Source: Pseudomonas sp. B28(2017) (GTDB taxonomy: Bacteria; Pseudomonadota; Gammaproteobacteria; Pseudomonadales; Pseudomonadaceae). Taken from it: 56,010 nt of DNA. The stretch spans positions 1 through 56,010 of the forward strand of contig NZ_NEJH01000020.1 of NCBI RefSeq assembly GCF_002113025.1, given 5' to 3'. Made by a program: the position numbers and the translations under genes. A model generated the notes under the pieces. That model was not told the origin of the DNA, did not search any database, and saw only the letters and a list, made by a program, of their open reading frames with translations. Below are positions 15,529 through 23,655 of the stretch, piece by piece (position 1 is the first letter of the stretch; each line of letters opens with the position of its first letter).

Positions 15529-16557
15529 ATGCAATCCCTGGGCTTCACTTCAGTTCCGCCGCTGCTCAAATACCTGCGTCATGCCGAACAACTGGGCATG
15601 GCCATCGAGCCTGCATTGGCGGCTGCCGGGTTGCAGGCGCAGCAGTTGAGTGACAACAGCCTGCGGTTGCCGGGTGAAGCCCATGAACGGCTGCTCGATT
15701 ATTTCTGCGAACACTCGGGCGATTCGCTGTTCGGTCTCAACGCCGCGCGTTTTGTGTTGCCCAACTCCTGGAGCGTGCTGGGTTACATCACCATGAACTG
15801 CGCGACATTGGGCGACGCCATGAGCCGCATCATGCCGTTCGAGAAGCTGGTGGGAGACATGGGCGTCAGCCGTGCCGAGGTGCAGGACAGCAACGTGCAC
15901 CTGATCTGGACATGCCGCCATCAACGCCCGCGAATTCGCCGGCACCTGGTGGAAAACGTGCTCGGTTCCTGGCTGCAATACGCGCGCTGGATCGCCGACA
16001 CGCATATGTCGCCGGCCGCCGTCTGGCTGGAACATGCACGTCCGGCCGACACGACGCTGGCACAGTACGAGCAGTTCTTCGACTGTCCGGTACTGTTCGA
16101 CCAGCCTTATTCGGCGCTGATTGTCCCGTTGCCGTATTTGCAATTGCCTTTGCGCCAGGCCGATGCGCAATTGCTGCGCACACTGGAAGAACATGCCCAG
16201 GGATTGATGGCCACACTGGAGGATGCATCGCTGGAACAGCGGGTCAAAAGCATCCTGCGCCAGTTGCTCAAGGAAGGTCTGCCACGCAAGGAGCAGGTGG
16301 CCGAGCATCTCGCCGTGTCGGTGCGCACGCTGCAACGCCAACTGCATCAGGCCGGTACGTCGTACCAGCAGATCCTCGATGAGTTGCGCCAGGAGCTGGC
16401 CGAGCATTACCTGCTCAACAGCACCCTGCCGATTCAGGACATCGCCCAGTACCTGGGTTTCACCGAACCCCGCTCGTTTCACCGCACGTTCAAAAGCCGG
16501 CGCGGGATGCCACCCGGCGAGTTTCGCCAAACCCACCGGGTGCCGAACGAAGGCTGA
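15529..16557 (+). CDS. AraC-family transcriptional regulator (OruR/ArgR-like sensor domain)
   Basis: A 342-residue regulator. The N-terminal 230 residues resemble the 'arabinose-binding domain of AraC transcription regulator, N-term' type found in many Pseudomonas regulators. The C-terminal 100 residues carry two helix-turn-helix motifs: VAEHLAVSVRTLQRQLHQAG, then IQDIAQYLGFTEPRSFHRTF. It is divergent from the AGPS/GlpD/kinase operon, so it probably activates that operon in response to its substrate. It resembles PA3027 from memory. AAGGAAAC lies seven bases before the ATG. A small hairpin (TCTGAG/CTCAGA, 16567-16588) follows and overlaps the stop codon of the next, convergent gene. Confidence 0.88.
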   Translation: MQSLGFTSVPPLLKYLRHAEQLGMAIEPALAAAGLQAQQLSDNSLRLPGEAHERLLDYFCEHSGDSLFGLNAARFVLPNSWSVLGYITMNCATLGDAMSRIMPFEKLVGDMGVSRAEVQDSNVHLIWTCRHQRPRIRRHLVENVLGSWLQYARWIADTHMSPAAVWLEHARPADTTLAQYEQFFDCPVLFDQPYSALIVPLPYLQLPLRQADAQLLRTLEEHAQGLMATLEDASLEQRVKSILRQLLKEGLPRKEQVAEHLAVSVRTLQRQLHQAGTSYQQILDELRQELAEHYLLNSTLPIQDIAQYLGFTEPRSFHRTFKSRRGMPPGEFRQTHRVPNEG

Positions 16558-16583
16558 AGGCTTAAGTCTGAGGGGCTGAAAGC

Positions 16584-16952
16584 TCAGAGGCTGATCGCGT
16601 TGGTGAACACCAACCGATTGCCGAACGGGTCGGCGATGGTCATGTCCTGGCTGCCCCACGGCATGGCCTGAATCTGTAGATGGGAAAAGCTGTATTCCCT
16701 GGCCAACAGCTGCTGTTGAAACGTCTCCAGCTCATCCGTCTCAATCCGCAGCGCAGAACCCGGCGTACTGTCGCCATGGTGCTCGGACAAGTGCAGCACA
16801 CATTCGCCACGGGAGATTTGCAGGTACAGCGGGAAATTCGCTTCGAATTTATGCTGCCAATCGATCTTGAAACCGAGGAAGTCGACGTAGAACTCCACTG
16901 CCTTGGCTTCGTCGAAAATACGCAGGACCGGAGTGGTTTTGCCGAAGCTCAT
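16584..16952 (-). CDS. VOC family (glyoxalase/bleomycin-resistance-like) protein
   Basis: A 122-residue single vicinal-oxygen-chelate domain. It opens with the typical VLRIFDEAKAVEFYVDFLGF and ends with MTIADPFGNRLVFTN. The YLQISRGECVLHLSEH segment and the lack of a full His/Glu metal set resemble bleomycin-resistance-type, ligand-binding members rather than glyoxalase I. The function is unknown. ATG at 16952 is chosen for GGGAG eight bases upstream; the frame opens further upstream only through a REP unit. It is transcribed alone, convergent with the AraC gene. Confidence 0.85.
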   Translation of the reverse strand: MSFGKTTPVLRIFDEAKAVEFYVDFLGFKIDWQHKFEANFPLYLQISRGECVLHLSEHHGDSTPGSALRIETDELETFQQQLLAREYSFSHLQIQAMPWGSQDMTIADPFGNRLVFTNAISL

Positions 16953-16965
16953 CGGATTGCTCCCT

Positions 16966-16988
16966 GCAGGAGCGAGCCTGCTCGCGCC
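16966..16988. repeat. Single REP unit
   Basis: GCAGGAGCGAGCCTGCTCGC lies 14 bases upstream of the VOC start codon and directly abuts its ribosome binding site (minus-strand GGGAG, 16960-16965). It may therefore influence translation of that gene. The rest of the gap to 17095 shows no other feature. Confidence 0.75.
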
Positions 16989-17095
16989 TACATGATTGAA
17001 CAGCATTAGGTTGTCGTGTTTGGTATCAGTCCTTCGGCCCGAAAGTGCCATTCTTTAATTTCAAAGTGCCATCATTGTGATGCAGTCCTCGAAAC

Positions 17096-18553
17096 TCACT
17101 CGAACCCCGTCCGCAAATCCCCTTCCCGAGCCAGGAACCGTCCTTCCCTGCGCCCGTTGGCCTGGCCCTCGCGGTAACTCAACACACCGTTGACCCATAC
17201 GCCCTCGATGCCTTGCGCCGCCCGCTGTGGATCGTTGAAATCGGCGACATCGCGGATAGTTGCCGGATCGAACAACACCAGGTCCGCCCAATGACCTTCA
17301 CGGATTTCACCGCGCTCCTTCAAACCGAAGCGTGCCGCCGACAGCCCGGTCATTTTGTGCACGGCGGTGTGCAGCGGAAACAGTCCTACGTCACGGCTGA
17401 AATGTCCGAGCACCCGGGGGAATGCGCCCCACAAACGTGGGTGTGGGAACGGGTCTTCCGGCAAGCCATCCGAGCCGACCATCGACAGTGGATGCGCGAG
17501 GATTCTGCGCACGTCGGCCTCATCCATTCCGTAGTACACCGCACCGGCCGGTTGCAGTTGGCGAGCGGCCTCCAGCAACGACACATTCCATTCGGCGGCG
17601 ATGTCCATCAGGTCACGGCCGCCCATCTCCGGATGCGGTGTCGACCAGGTGATGGTGATGCGGTGGGCATCGGTCACCTGCTTGAGGTCCAGGGTCGATG
17701 AGCTCGCGGCGTAGGGATAACAGTCGCAACCGACCGGGTGGGTCTTCGCCGCCTGTTCGAGGGATGCCAGCAACTGCGGACTACGCCCCCAGTTACCGGC
17801 ACCGGCGCATTTGAGGTGGGAAATGATCACCGGGCTTTGTGCATGGCGACCAATCCGGAACGCCTCGTCCATGGCCTCCAGCACCGGTTCGAACTCGCTG
17901 CGCAAATGGGTGGTGTAGACCGCTCCGAATGCCGTCAATTCTTCGGTCAGCTGCATCACTTCATCGGTCGATGCCGAGAAGGCGCTGGCATAGGCAAGGC
18001 CGGTGGACAAGCCCAAGGCGCCAGCTTCGAGGCTTTCGCGCAGTTGCTCGCGCATCGCGCTGATTTCATCGGCCGTGGCGGTGCGAAACAGGTCGTCCAG
18101 ATGATTGCTGCGCAACGCCGTATGGCCGACCAGCGCGGCAACGTTCAAGGTGGTATTCGCCGCTTCGACCGCCGTGCGGTACTCGCGGAAGGTCGGATAA
18201 ACGAACGCCGCGGCCGTGCCGAGCAGGTTCATCGGATCCGGCGGATCGCCGCGCAAACTCACCGGCGACGCACTGATCCCGCAGTTGCCGACGATCACCG
18301 TGGTCACGCCCTGGCTGAGCTTGGGCAGCATCTGCGGCTGACGAATCACCACGGTGTCGTCATGGGTGTGCACGTCGATGAAGCCCGGCGCCAGCACCTG
18401 GCCCGCGGCGTCGATTTCTTCGTTTGCATGGGCATCGCGCAAATCGCCGATACGCTCGATGCGCCCATTGAGAATGGCCACGTCGGCGGGATAACCGGGG
18501 CTGTTGCTGCCGTCGATGATCAGGGCGTTGTGAATCAGCGTGTCGTACTGCAT
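17096..18553 (-). CDS. N-acyl-D-amino-acid deacylase (D-aminoacylase), amidohydrolase family
   Basis: A 485-residue cytoplasmic metal-dependent hydrolase. The N-terminal composite domain is followed by the metal motif FIDVHTHDD (about residue 66), then VIVGNCGIS, HLRSEFEP, VIISHLKCAG and the catalytic-aspartate segment MVGSDGLPEDPFPHPRLWG. These match D-aminoacylases, which release D-amino acids from N-acyl forms. ATG at 18553 has GGGAG seven bases upstream, and the RpiR stop is one base away, so translation is coupled. A longer open frame to 18817 is only an overlap with the RpiR gene. It is the last gene of the GntP-RpiR-deacylase operon. Confidence 0.9.
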   Translation of the reverse strand: MQYDTLIHNALIIDGSNSPGYPADVAILNGRIERIGDLRDAHANEEIDAAGQVLAPGFIDVHTHDDTVVIRQPQMLPKLSQGVTTVIVGNCGISASPVSLRGDPPDPMNLLGTAAAFVYPTFREYRTAVEAANTTLNVAALVGHTALRSNHLDDLFRTATADEISAMREQLRESLEAGALGLSTGLAYASAFSASTDEVMQLTEELTAFGAVYTTHLRSEFEPVLEAMDEAFRIGRHAQSPVIISHLKCAGAGNWGRSPQLLASLEQAAKTHPVGCDCYPYAASSSTLDLKQVTDAHRITITWSTPHPEMGGRDLMDIAAEWNVSLLEAARQLQPAGAVYYGMDEADVRRILAHPLSMVGSDGLPEDPFPHPRLWGAFPRVLGHFSRDVGLFPLHTAVHKMTGLSAARFGLKERGEIREGHWADLVLFDPATIRDVADFNDPQRAAQGIEGVWVNGVLSYREGQANGRREGRFLAREGDLRTGFE

Positions 18554-18554
18554 G

Positions 18555-19415
18555 TCAGTCTCCCAGCGGCAAGTGATCGTCGCCGCCGCGGTATTCGTCG
18601 AGGGCGAGTTTGATCCGCCGCAGACGTTCTTGATTGTCTTCAGGATTGGCCAGGGCCAGCTCGGTGGCGAGCACATCGATGGCCAGCAGCATGCCGTAGC
18701 GCGCTGCCGTGGGTTTGTAGATGAACGAGGTTTCGGCACTTTGCAGGGGCAGGACGATGTCAGCCAGTTGCGCCAGCGGTGAACCCGCGAGCGTAATGGC
18801 CAGAATACGGGCGCCATAGTTGCGCGCCAGCTCCACCGTTTCGATCAGCTCCGGGGTGATCCCGGTCAGCGAGCAGACAATCACCACCTGTTCAGCACTG
18901 AGGCTGGCGGCGGTGACGCGCATCATCACCGCATCGTGACACGCCGTAATCGGATAGCCGAGGCGCACCAGACGCACTTGCAGTTCGTCGCTGCACAGGG
19001 TCGAGCAGCCGCCCATGCCGAAAGCGTGAATCATCCGCGCCTTGCCCAGCAGTTTCACCGCATCGGCGAAGCGCGATTCATCGAACGCCGCCAGGTGCTG
19101 GCGCAAGGTCGATTCGATGTCACTCACGATCTGCCCGTAGAACGCCGACTGCTCGGGCGTGCCCGCCGGGTCGAGAAACCGGCTACCGACGCCGCTGGCC
19201 TGGGCCAGTTGCAAACGCAAGTCGCGCAAGTCCCGACAGCCGACCGTGCGGGCGAAACGCGACAGCGTGGCGGTGCTGACCTCTGCCCGCAGCGCCAGTT
19301 CATCGAGGCTGGCGGAGGCGGCAAATCCTACGTCGTCGAGCATCAGGCGGGCGATACGTCCTTCACCGGCGCTGAAGGAATCCTGACGGGCACGAATCTG
19401 GTAGAGGATGTCCAT
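18555..19415 (-). CDS. RpiR/MurR-family transcriptional regulator with SIS domain
   Basis: A 286-residue regulator. The N-terminal helix-turn-helix (about 36-62, LDELALRAEVSTATLSRFAR) is followed by a SIS sugar-phosphate-binding domain (about 120-260, with AFGMGGCSTLCSDELQ and IVCSLTGITPELIE). The family usually senses phosphosugars; in this context an N-acyl-amino-acid-related ligand is possible. GGAG lies eight bases before the ATG. It sits inside the GntP-deacylase operon, so it probably autoregulates; a candidate operator lies upstream of the permease gene. Confidence 0.9.
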   Translation of the reverse strand: MDILYQIRARQDSFSAGEGRIARLMLDDVGFAASASLDELALRAEVSTATLSRFARTVGCRDLRDLRLQLAQASGVGSRFLDPAGTPEQSAFYGQIVSDIESTLRQHLAAFDESRFADAVKLLGKARMIHAFGMGGCSTLCSDELQVRLVRLGYPITACHDAVMMRVTAASLSAEQVVIVCSLTGITPELIETVELARNYGARILAITLAGSPLAQLADIVLPLQSAETSFIYKPTAARYGMLLAIDVLATELALANPEDNQERLRRIKLALDEYRGGDDHLPLGD

Positions 19416-19429
19416 GCGGGTGACTCCGG

Positions 19430-20779
19430 CTAAATCAGATGAGAAAGGCCAACGGTCAGTCCGAAGGCAACGACCGAGATCAACGTCTCGAGCACGGTCC
19501 AGGTCTTGAAGGTTTGGGCAACGGTCATGTTGAAGTATTCCTTGATCAACCAGAAACCGCCGTCGTTAACGTGGGAAAAGATAACCGACCCGGCGCCGGT
19601 CGCCAGCACCAGCAACTCCGGATGGGGATAACCCAGACCAATGGCCACGGGTGCGACCACACCTGAAGCGGTCGTCATGGCCACAGTGGCAGAACCGGTG
19701 GCGATGCGCATCAGCGCGGCAAACAGCCAGCCCATCAACAGCGGCGACAGATGAAATTCGTGGGCCAGACCAACGATCTGGTCGGTGACGCCAGCGTCCA
19801 CCAGAATCCGGTTCAAGCCACCACCGGCCCCCACCAGCAACGTAATGCTCGCAGTCGGCGCCAGGCACTCGTTGGTGAATTTAAGAATCGATTCACGGTT
19901 GAAGCCCTGCGCCAGGCCGAGGGTCCAGAAGCTCAGCAAAGTAGCCAGCAACAGCGCGATCACCGAGTTACCGATGAACAACAGGAACTGATTGAAGCCA
20001 CTGCCCGGCGTGGAAATCAGATTGGCCCAGCCGCCGATCAGCATCAGCACCACCGGCAACAGGACGGTCGCCATGGTGATGCCGAAGCCCGGCAGGCTGT
20101 CGCGGGGTTCACGCTCCAGGAACTGACGCTCCAGCGGGTTTTCCGCCGGCAATTGAATACGCGGCACGATGAATTTGGCGTACAGGGGACCTGCAATGAT
20201 CGCGGTCGGAATGCCGATCAGGATCGCGTACAGCAACGTCTGCCCCACCGATGCCTGATACACCTGCACCGCCAGCATCGCCGCCGGGTGCGGCGGCACC
20301 AGCGCATGCACCACCGAGAGCCCGGCGACCATGGGCAAGCCGACCATCAGGATCGATACACCCACGCGCCGCGCCACGGTAAAGGCAATCGGCACCAGCA
20401 AGACGAAACCGACTTCGAAGAACAGCGGCAGCCCGACCAGAAACGCGATGCACACCATCGCCCAATGCGCGTTCTTCTCGCCAAAACGGTCGATCAGTGT
20501 GCGTGCCATCTGCTCGGCGCCACCGGACTCGGCCATCATCTTGCCGAGCATGGTCCCCAGCGCCACCACCAGCGCGATGTGTCCCAGGGTTTTGCCAACA
20601 CCCGCCTCGTACGCCCCCACCACACCGGACGGCGGCATCCCGGCGACCAGCGCCAGGCCAAGGGAAATCAGGGTGATGACAATGAACGGATTGAGCCGGT
20701 AACGAGCGATCAGAACGATCAGCGCGATGATGGCAACGGCGGCATACACCAGCAGCCAATAGCCGAAGGACGGGGTCAT
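19430..20779 (-). CDS. GntP-family H+ symporter permease
   Basis: A 449-residue membrane protein with about 12 hydrophobic segments, of the gluconate permease (GntP) family. Family features include NPFIVITLISLGLALVAGMP, LGTMLGKMMAESGGAEQMA and GLPLFFEVGFVLL. Despite the name, many members carry other acids. Being upstream of an N-acyl-D-amino-acid deacylase, it may carry N-acyl-D-amino acids or related compounds (inference from context). ATG at 20779 is chosen for GAGGAG just upstream; the frame extends to 20935 with no membrane character. It is the first gene of the operon. Confidence 0.9.
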   Translation of the reverse strand: MTPSFGYWLLVYAAVAIIALIVLIARYRLNPFIVITLISLGLALVAGMPPSGVVGAYEAGVGKTLGHIALVVALGTMLGKMMAESGGAEQMARTLIDRFGEKNAHWAMVCIAFLVGLPLFFEVGFVLLVPIAFTVARRVGVSILMVGLPMVAGLSVVHALVPPHPAAMLAVQVYQASVGQTLLYAILIGIPTAIIAGPLYAKFIVPRIQLPAENPLERQFLEREPRDSLPGFGITMATVLLPVVLMLIGGWANLISTPGSGFNQFLLFIGNSVIALLLATLLSFWTLGLAQGFNRESILKFTNECLAPTASITLLVGAGGGLNRILVDAGVTDQIVGLAHEFHLSPLLMGWLFAALMRIATGSATVAMTTASGVVAPVAIGLGYPHPELLVLATGAGSVIFSHVNDGGFWLIKEYFNMTVAQTFKTWTVLETLISVVAFGLTVGLSHLI

Positions 20780-20845
20780 GCGGTACTCCTCGAGAGGGTC
20801 ACGTCGAAATATTTGTGAAACTCTTAAAACATTTCGACAGGTGAT

Positions 20846-20877
20846 TTTCAAACGAGGTGAAAGTAATTTTCGTTCAC
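20846..20877. promoter_or_regulatory. Candidate RpiR operator upstream of the gntP-like gene
   Basis: Overlapping inverted repeats: TTTCA/TGAAA (20846-20850 and 20858-20862) and GTGAA/TTCAC (20857-20877), with an inner GAAA-GTAAT-TTTC. They lie 67-98 bases upstream of the GntP start, a reasonable place for the operator of the operon's RpiR regulator. This is unproven; the region is AT-rich and short repeats can arise by chance. Confidence 0.35.
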
Positions 20878-20961
20878 GGGTAAGGGGTGTCGTACAGAGA
20901 CATGGCGTGTCGCGAATTATGAAAGTCGACCGCACGAATTTTCATCGCCGAAAGACAGATC

Positions 20962-20984
20962 GTTCCCACGCTCAGGGTGGGAAC
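20962..20984. repeat. Inverted repeat GTTCCCAC/GTGGGAAC after the SulP gene
   Basis: A perfect 8-bp stem with a 7-base loop, 17 bases past the SulP stop codon. No T run follows on the minus strand, so it is a palindromic unit or an mRNA-stabilising end rather than a classical terminator. Similar GTTCCCACGCTC palindromes are common between Pseudomonas genes (from memory). Confidence 0.6.
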
Positions 20985-21000
20985 AATCGAATGGCTGAGC

Positions 21001-22446
21001 TCAGTCGTGCTGCATCCGGGCGCGCTTGAGCAGTTTCTTGCAGCGCTCGGACAAATGCAGCACGCGCAAGTGCTTGCCAGCCTTGGCGTAGCGCTCGCGC
21101 AAGGTACCCAGCGCAGCGATGGCCGAGTAATCGACAAAACTCAGGTGACGACAATCCAGAGTCACTTGCACCGGGTCATTGGCCGGATCGAACTGATTGA
21201 GAAAGGGTGTGGTCGAGGCGAAGAACAGCGTGCCATGCAGCCGATACAGCTTGCTGCCGTCGTTCTCCAGATGACTGTCGGCATACAGCTGGCGGGCCTG
21301 CTGCCAGGCAAAGTTCAGCGCCGCAATGATGATGCCGCAGAGCACCGCAATGGCCAGATCGGTGAACACGGTAATCACCGTCACCGCGATGATCACCAGC
21401 ACGTCGTTCAGCGGCACTTTGTTCAGCACCCGCAACGAGGCCCAGGCGAAGGTCTGTTGCGACACCACGAACATCACCCCGACCAGCGCGGCCAATGGAA
21501 TGCGCTCGATCAGCGGCGACAGAAACAGGATGAACAGCAGGATCGACACCCCGGCCACCGCCCCGGAGACGCGCCCGCGCCCGCCGGAACTGAGGTTGAT
21601 CATGGTCTGACCGATCATGGCGCAACCGCCCATGCCACCGAACGCACCGGACACCACATTCGCCACCCCCAGCGCCACGCACTCGCGATCCGGGTAACCA
21701 CGGCTCTCGGTGATTTCGTCGGTGAGGTTCAGGGTCAACAGGGTTTCCAGCAACCCGACCAGCGCCATCAGAATCGCGTAGGGCGCGATGATCCGCAGGG
21801 TGTCCGGATTCCATGGGATGTCCGGCAGCGCCAGCGTCGGCAAGCCGCCGGCAATGTGCGCCATATCGCCCAGGGTGCGGGTCGGCAGGCCAAGCAGATA
21901 CACCGCCAGGCCCACACCGAGAATCGCCACCAGCGCCGGCGGCACCGTACGGGTCAGGCGCGGCAGCACATAGACAACGGCCATGGTCACCGCCACCAGC
22001 CCGAGCATCATGTACAGCGGCGTACCGCTCAACCAGGCCTCACCGTTCTTGAAGTGCTCCAGTTGCGCCAGGGCAATGACGATCGCCAGGCCGTTGACGA
22101 AGCCGAGCATCACCGGGTAGGGCACCATGCGCACCAGTTTGCCGAGCCTGAGCAGCCCGAACGCGATCATGATCAGTCCGCCCAGCAGCACCGTGGCCAG
22201 CAAATACTGCACGCCGTGTTGCACCACCAGCGCGACGATCACCACGGCCATCGAGCCCGCCGCACCGGACACCATGCCTGGTCGCCCGCCAAATAGCGCG
22301 GTCAGGGTGCAGATGATGAATGCTCCATAGAGCCCCATCAGCGGATTGAGATGCGCCACCAGCGCGAAAGCGATGCACTCGGGCAACAGGGCGAAGGAGG
22401 TGGTAAGTCCGGCCAGGACATCGGCGCGTAGACGTTTTGCTTTCAT
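21001..22446 (-). CDS. SulP-family anion transporter with STAS domain
   Basis: A 481-residue membrane protein of the SulP (SLC26-like) family. It begins directly with LRADVLAGLTTSFALLPECI, the family's first transmembrane region. It contains GMGGCAMIGQTMINLSSGGR and ends in a cytoplasmic STAS domain (about 385-481, VTLDCRHLSFVDYSAIAALG). SulP proteins carry sulfate, bicarbonate or other anions; the substrate is not assignable. The ribosome site before ATG 22446 is weak (a C run precedes it). It is transcribed alone; REP DNA lies upstream. Confidence 0.9.
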   Translation of the reverse strand: MKAKRLRADVLAGLTTSFALLPECIAFALVAHLNPLMGLYGAFIICTLTALFGGRPGMVSGAAGSMAVVIVALVVQHGVQYLLATVLLGGLIMIAFGLLRLGKLVRMVPYPVMLGFVNGLAIVIALAQLEHFKNGEAWLSGTPLYMMLGLVAVTMAVVYVLPRLTRTVPPALVAILGVGLAVYLLGLPTRTLGDMAHIAGGLPTLALPDIPWNPDTLRIIAPYAILMALVGLLETLLTLNLTDEITESRGYPDRECVALGVANVVSGAFGGMGGCAMIGQTMINLSSGGRGRVSGAVAGVSILLFILFLSPLIERIPLAALVGVMFVVSQQTFAWASLRVLNKVPLNDVLVIIAVTVITVFTDLAIAVLCGIIIAALNFAWQQARQLYADSHLENDGSKLYRLHGTLFFASTTPFLNQFDPANDPVQVTLDCRHLSFVDYSAIAALGTLRERYAKAGKHLRVLHLSERCKKLLKRARMQHD

Positions 22447-22540
22447 GGGGGGGACCGCACACTGGGAGAGACGAAAAAAGAGTGTGCGAATGTTACGGAA
22501 TCAGGGGCGGCCCGGCCAGTTAATGGGCTGCTGAAACAGC

Positions 22541-22633
22541 TTCGCGAGCAGGCTCGCTCCCACATTTGATCTACACCGGTCACAGAATTTGTGTACGACG
22601 CAAATCCCTTGTGGGAGCGAGCCTGCTCGCGAT
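22541..22633. repeat. REP doublet
   Basis: GCGAGCAGGCTCGCTCCCAC (22544-22563) and its inverted partner GTGGGAGCGAGCCTGCTCGC (22611-22630) flank a 47-base spacer containing TGTACGACGCAAA. It lies between the SDR stop and the SulP start. Apart from it, the gap 22447-22658 shows only presumed promoter sequence. Confidence 0.92.
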
Positions 22634-22658
22634 GGAAGCAACTCGGTCTAAAGCGAAC

Positions 22659-23552
22659 TCACACCATCTCGGTGCGAATCCACTCGATCACCGACGTGCG
22701 CTTCGGCACCCAGCCCAGCAGCTCCCGCGCCTGCTTGCCGCGCACCCGGCTGTTGGAGCCCAGGCCATAGTTGGCCATTTCATAGCCCCACTCGGCTTCG
22801 GCGTCCTTGAGCGGCCAGTCTTGCGGCTCGCCAAGGTTCAGCGCCTGGGCCATGGCCGTGGTCATGTCGATGAACGACGCTTCACCGCTTTCGACGAAGT
22901 AGAACGTGCCGGGGACATTTTCAGTCAGCGCCAGCAGATACAGCGCCACCACGTCCTCGATGTGCACGTTGGACCAGATGTTCCGGCCCGGGCCGACATG
23001 ACGCACAACACCGCTTTTTCGCGCCTGTTTGAGCAGGCGCGGCAGTTGCACGCTGTCACGATGGACGCCCAGGCTGTGACCGTAGATCAGGGTGTTGCAG
23101 ATCACCGCCGAGTTCACCCCGTCCATGGCCGCCGCCAGGATCAGGTTGTCGATGGCCACTCGCGCCGCCTTGTCGACGGTCGGCTCCGGCAGGTTGTCTT
23201 CGAAGTAGATGACATCGCTGGATTTACCGCCTGAGGCATCACCGACAATGCTCGAACCGCTGGTATGCAGGAACACTTTGCCGGCACCGCGCAAGGCATC
23301 GAGCAATGCTTCCACCGCACCACGATGATCGCTGCTGGCGGCGTTGATCACCGCGTCGGCAGCCAGCGCCTGATCGGCCAACAGGGCGGAGTCGTCGAGG
23401 GTGCCGATCACCGGTGTGATGCCCAGTGCACGCAGTTCATCCGCTTGTTCGGCGCTACGTACCAGGCCGGTGACGTTGTGGCCGGCCTGGACCAGGCCCG
23501 TGGCGATGGAACCGCCGATAAAACCGGCAGCGCCGGTAACGAAAACATTCAT
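22659..23552 (-). CDS. NAD(P)-dependent epimerase/dehydratase-type SDR
   Basis: A 297-residue extended/atypical short-chain dehydrogenase. The N-terminal cofactor motif is VTGAAGFIGGSIATGLVQAGH, an NAD(P)-binding glycine motif. VINAASSDHRG and a YGHSLGVHRDS segment follow, where the catalytic Tyr would fall. Close relatives act on small carbonyl compounds or nucleotide sugars; the substrate is unknown. ATG at 23552 has GGGAG nine bases upstream. It is 103 bases downstream of a LysR gene on the same strand, which may regulate it. Confidence 0.85.
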   Translation of the reverse strand: MNVFVTGAAGFIGGSIATGLVQAGHNVTGLVRSAEQADELRALGITPVIGTLDDSALLADQALAADAVINAASSDHRGAVEALLDALRGAGKVFLHTSGSSIVGDASGGKSSDVIYFEDNLPEPTVDKAARVAIDNLILAAAMDGVNSAVICNTLIYGHSLGVHRDSVQLPRLLKQARKSGVVRHVGPGRNIWSNVHIEDVVALYLLALTENVPGTFYFVESGEASFIDMTTAMAQALNLGEPQDWPLKDAEAEWGYEMANYGLGSNSRVRGKQARELLGWVPKRTSVIEWIRTEMV

Positions 23553-23655
23553 GGAGAAACTCCCTGCGTTGATAAGTGATGCAAGGAGTATCCAGCAGCT
23601 ATTCCTGGCGAAAAATCCCTGCCGGCCCAATTCACTCTTGCGCAGGAATCACGAA

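Noticed and set aside
20962..20984. Rho-independent terminator of the SulP gene
   Set aside because: The stem is good but there is no T run on either side, so it was listed as an inverted repeat only.
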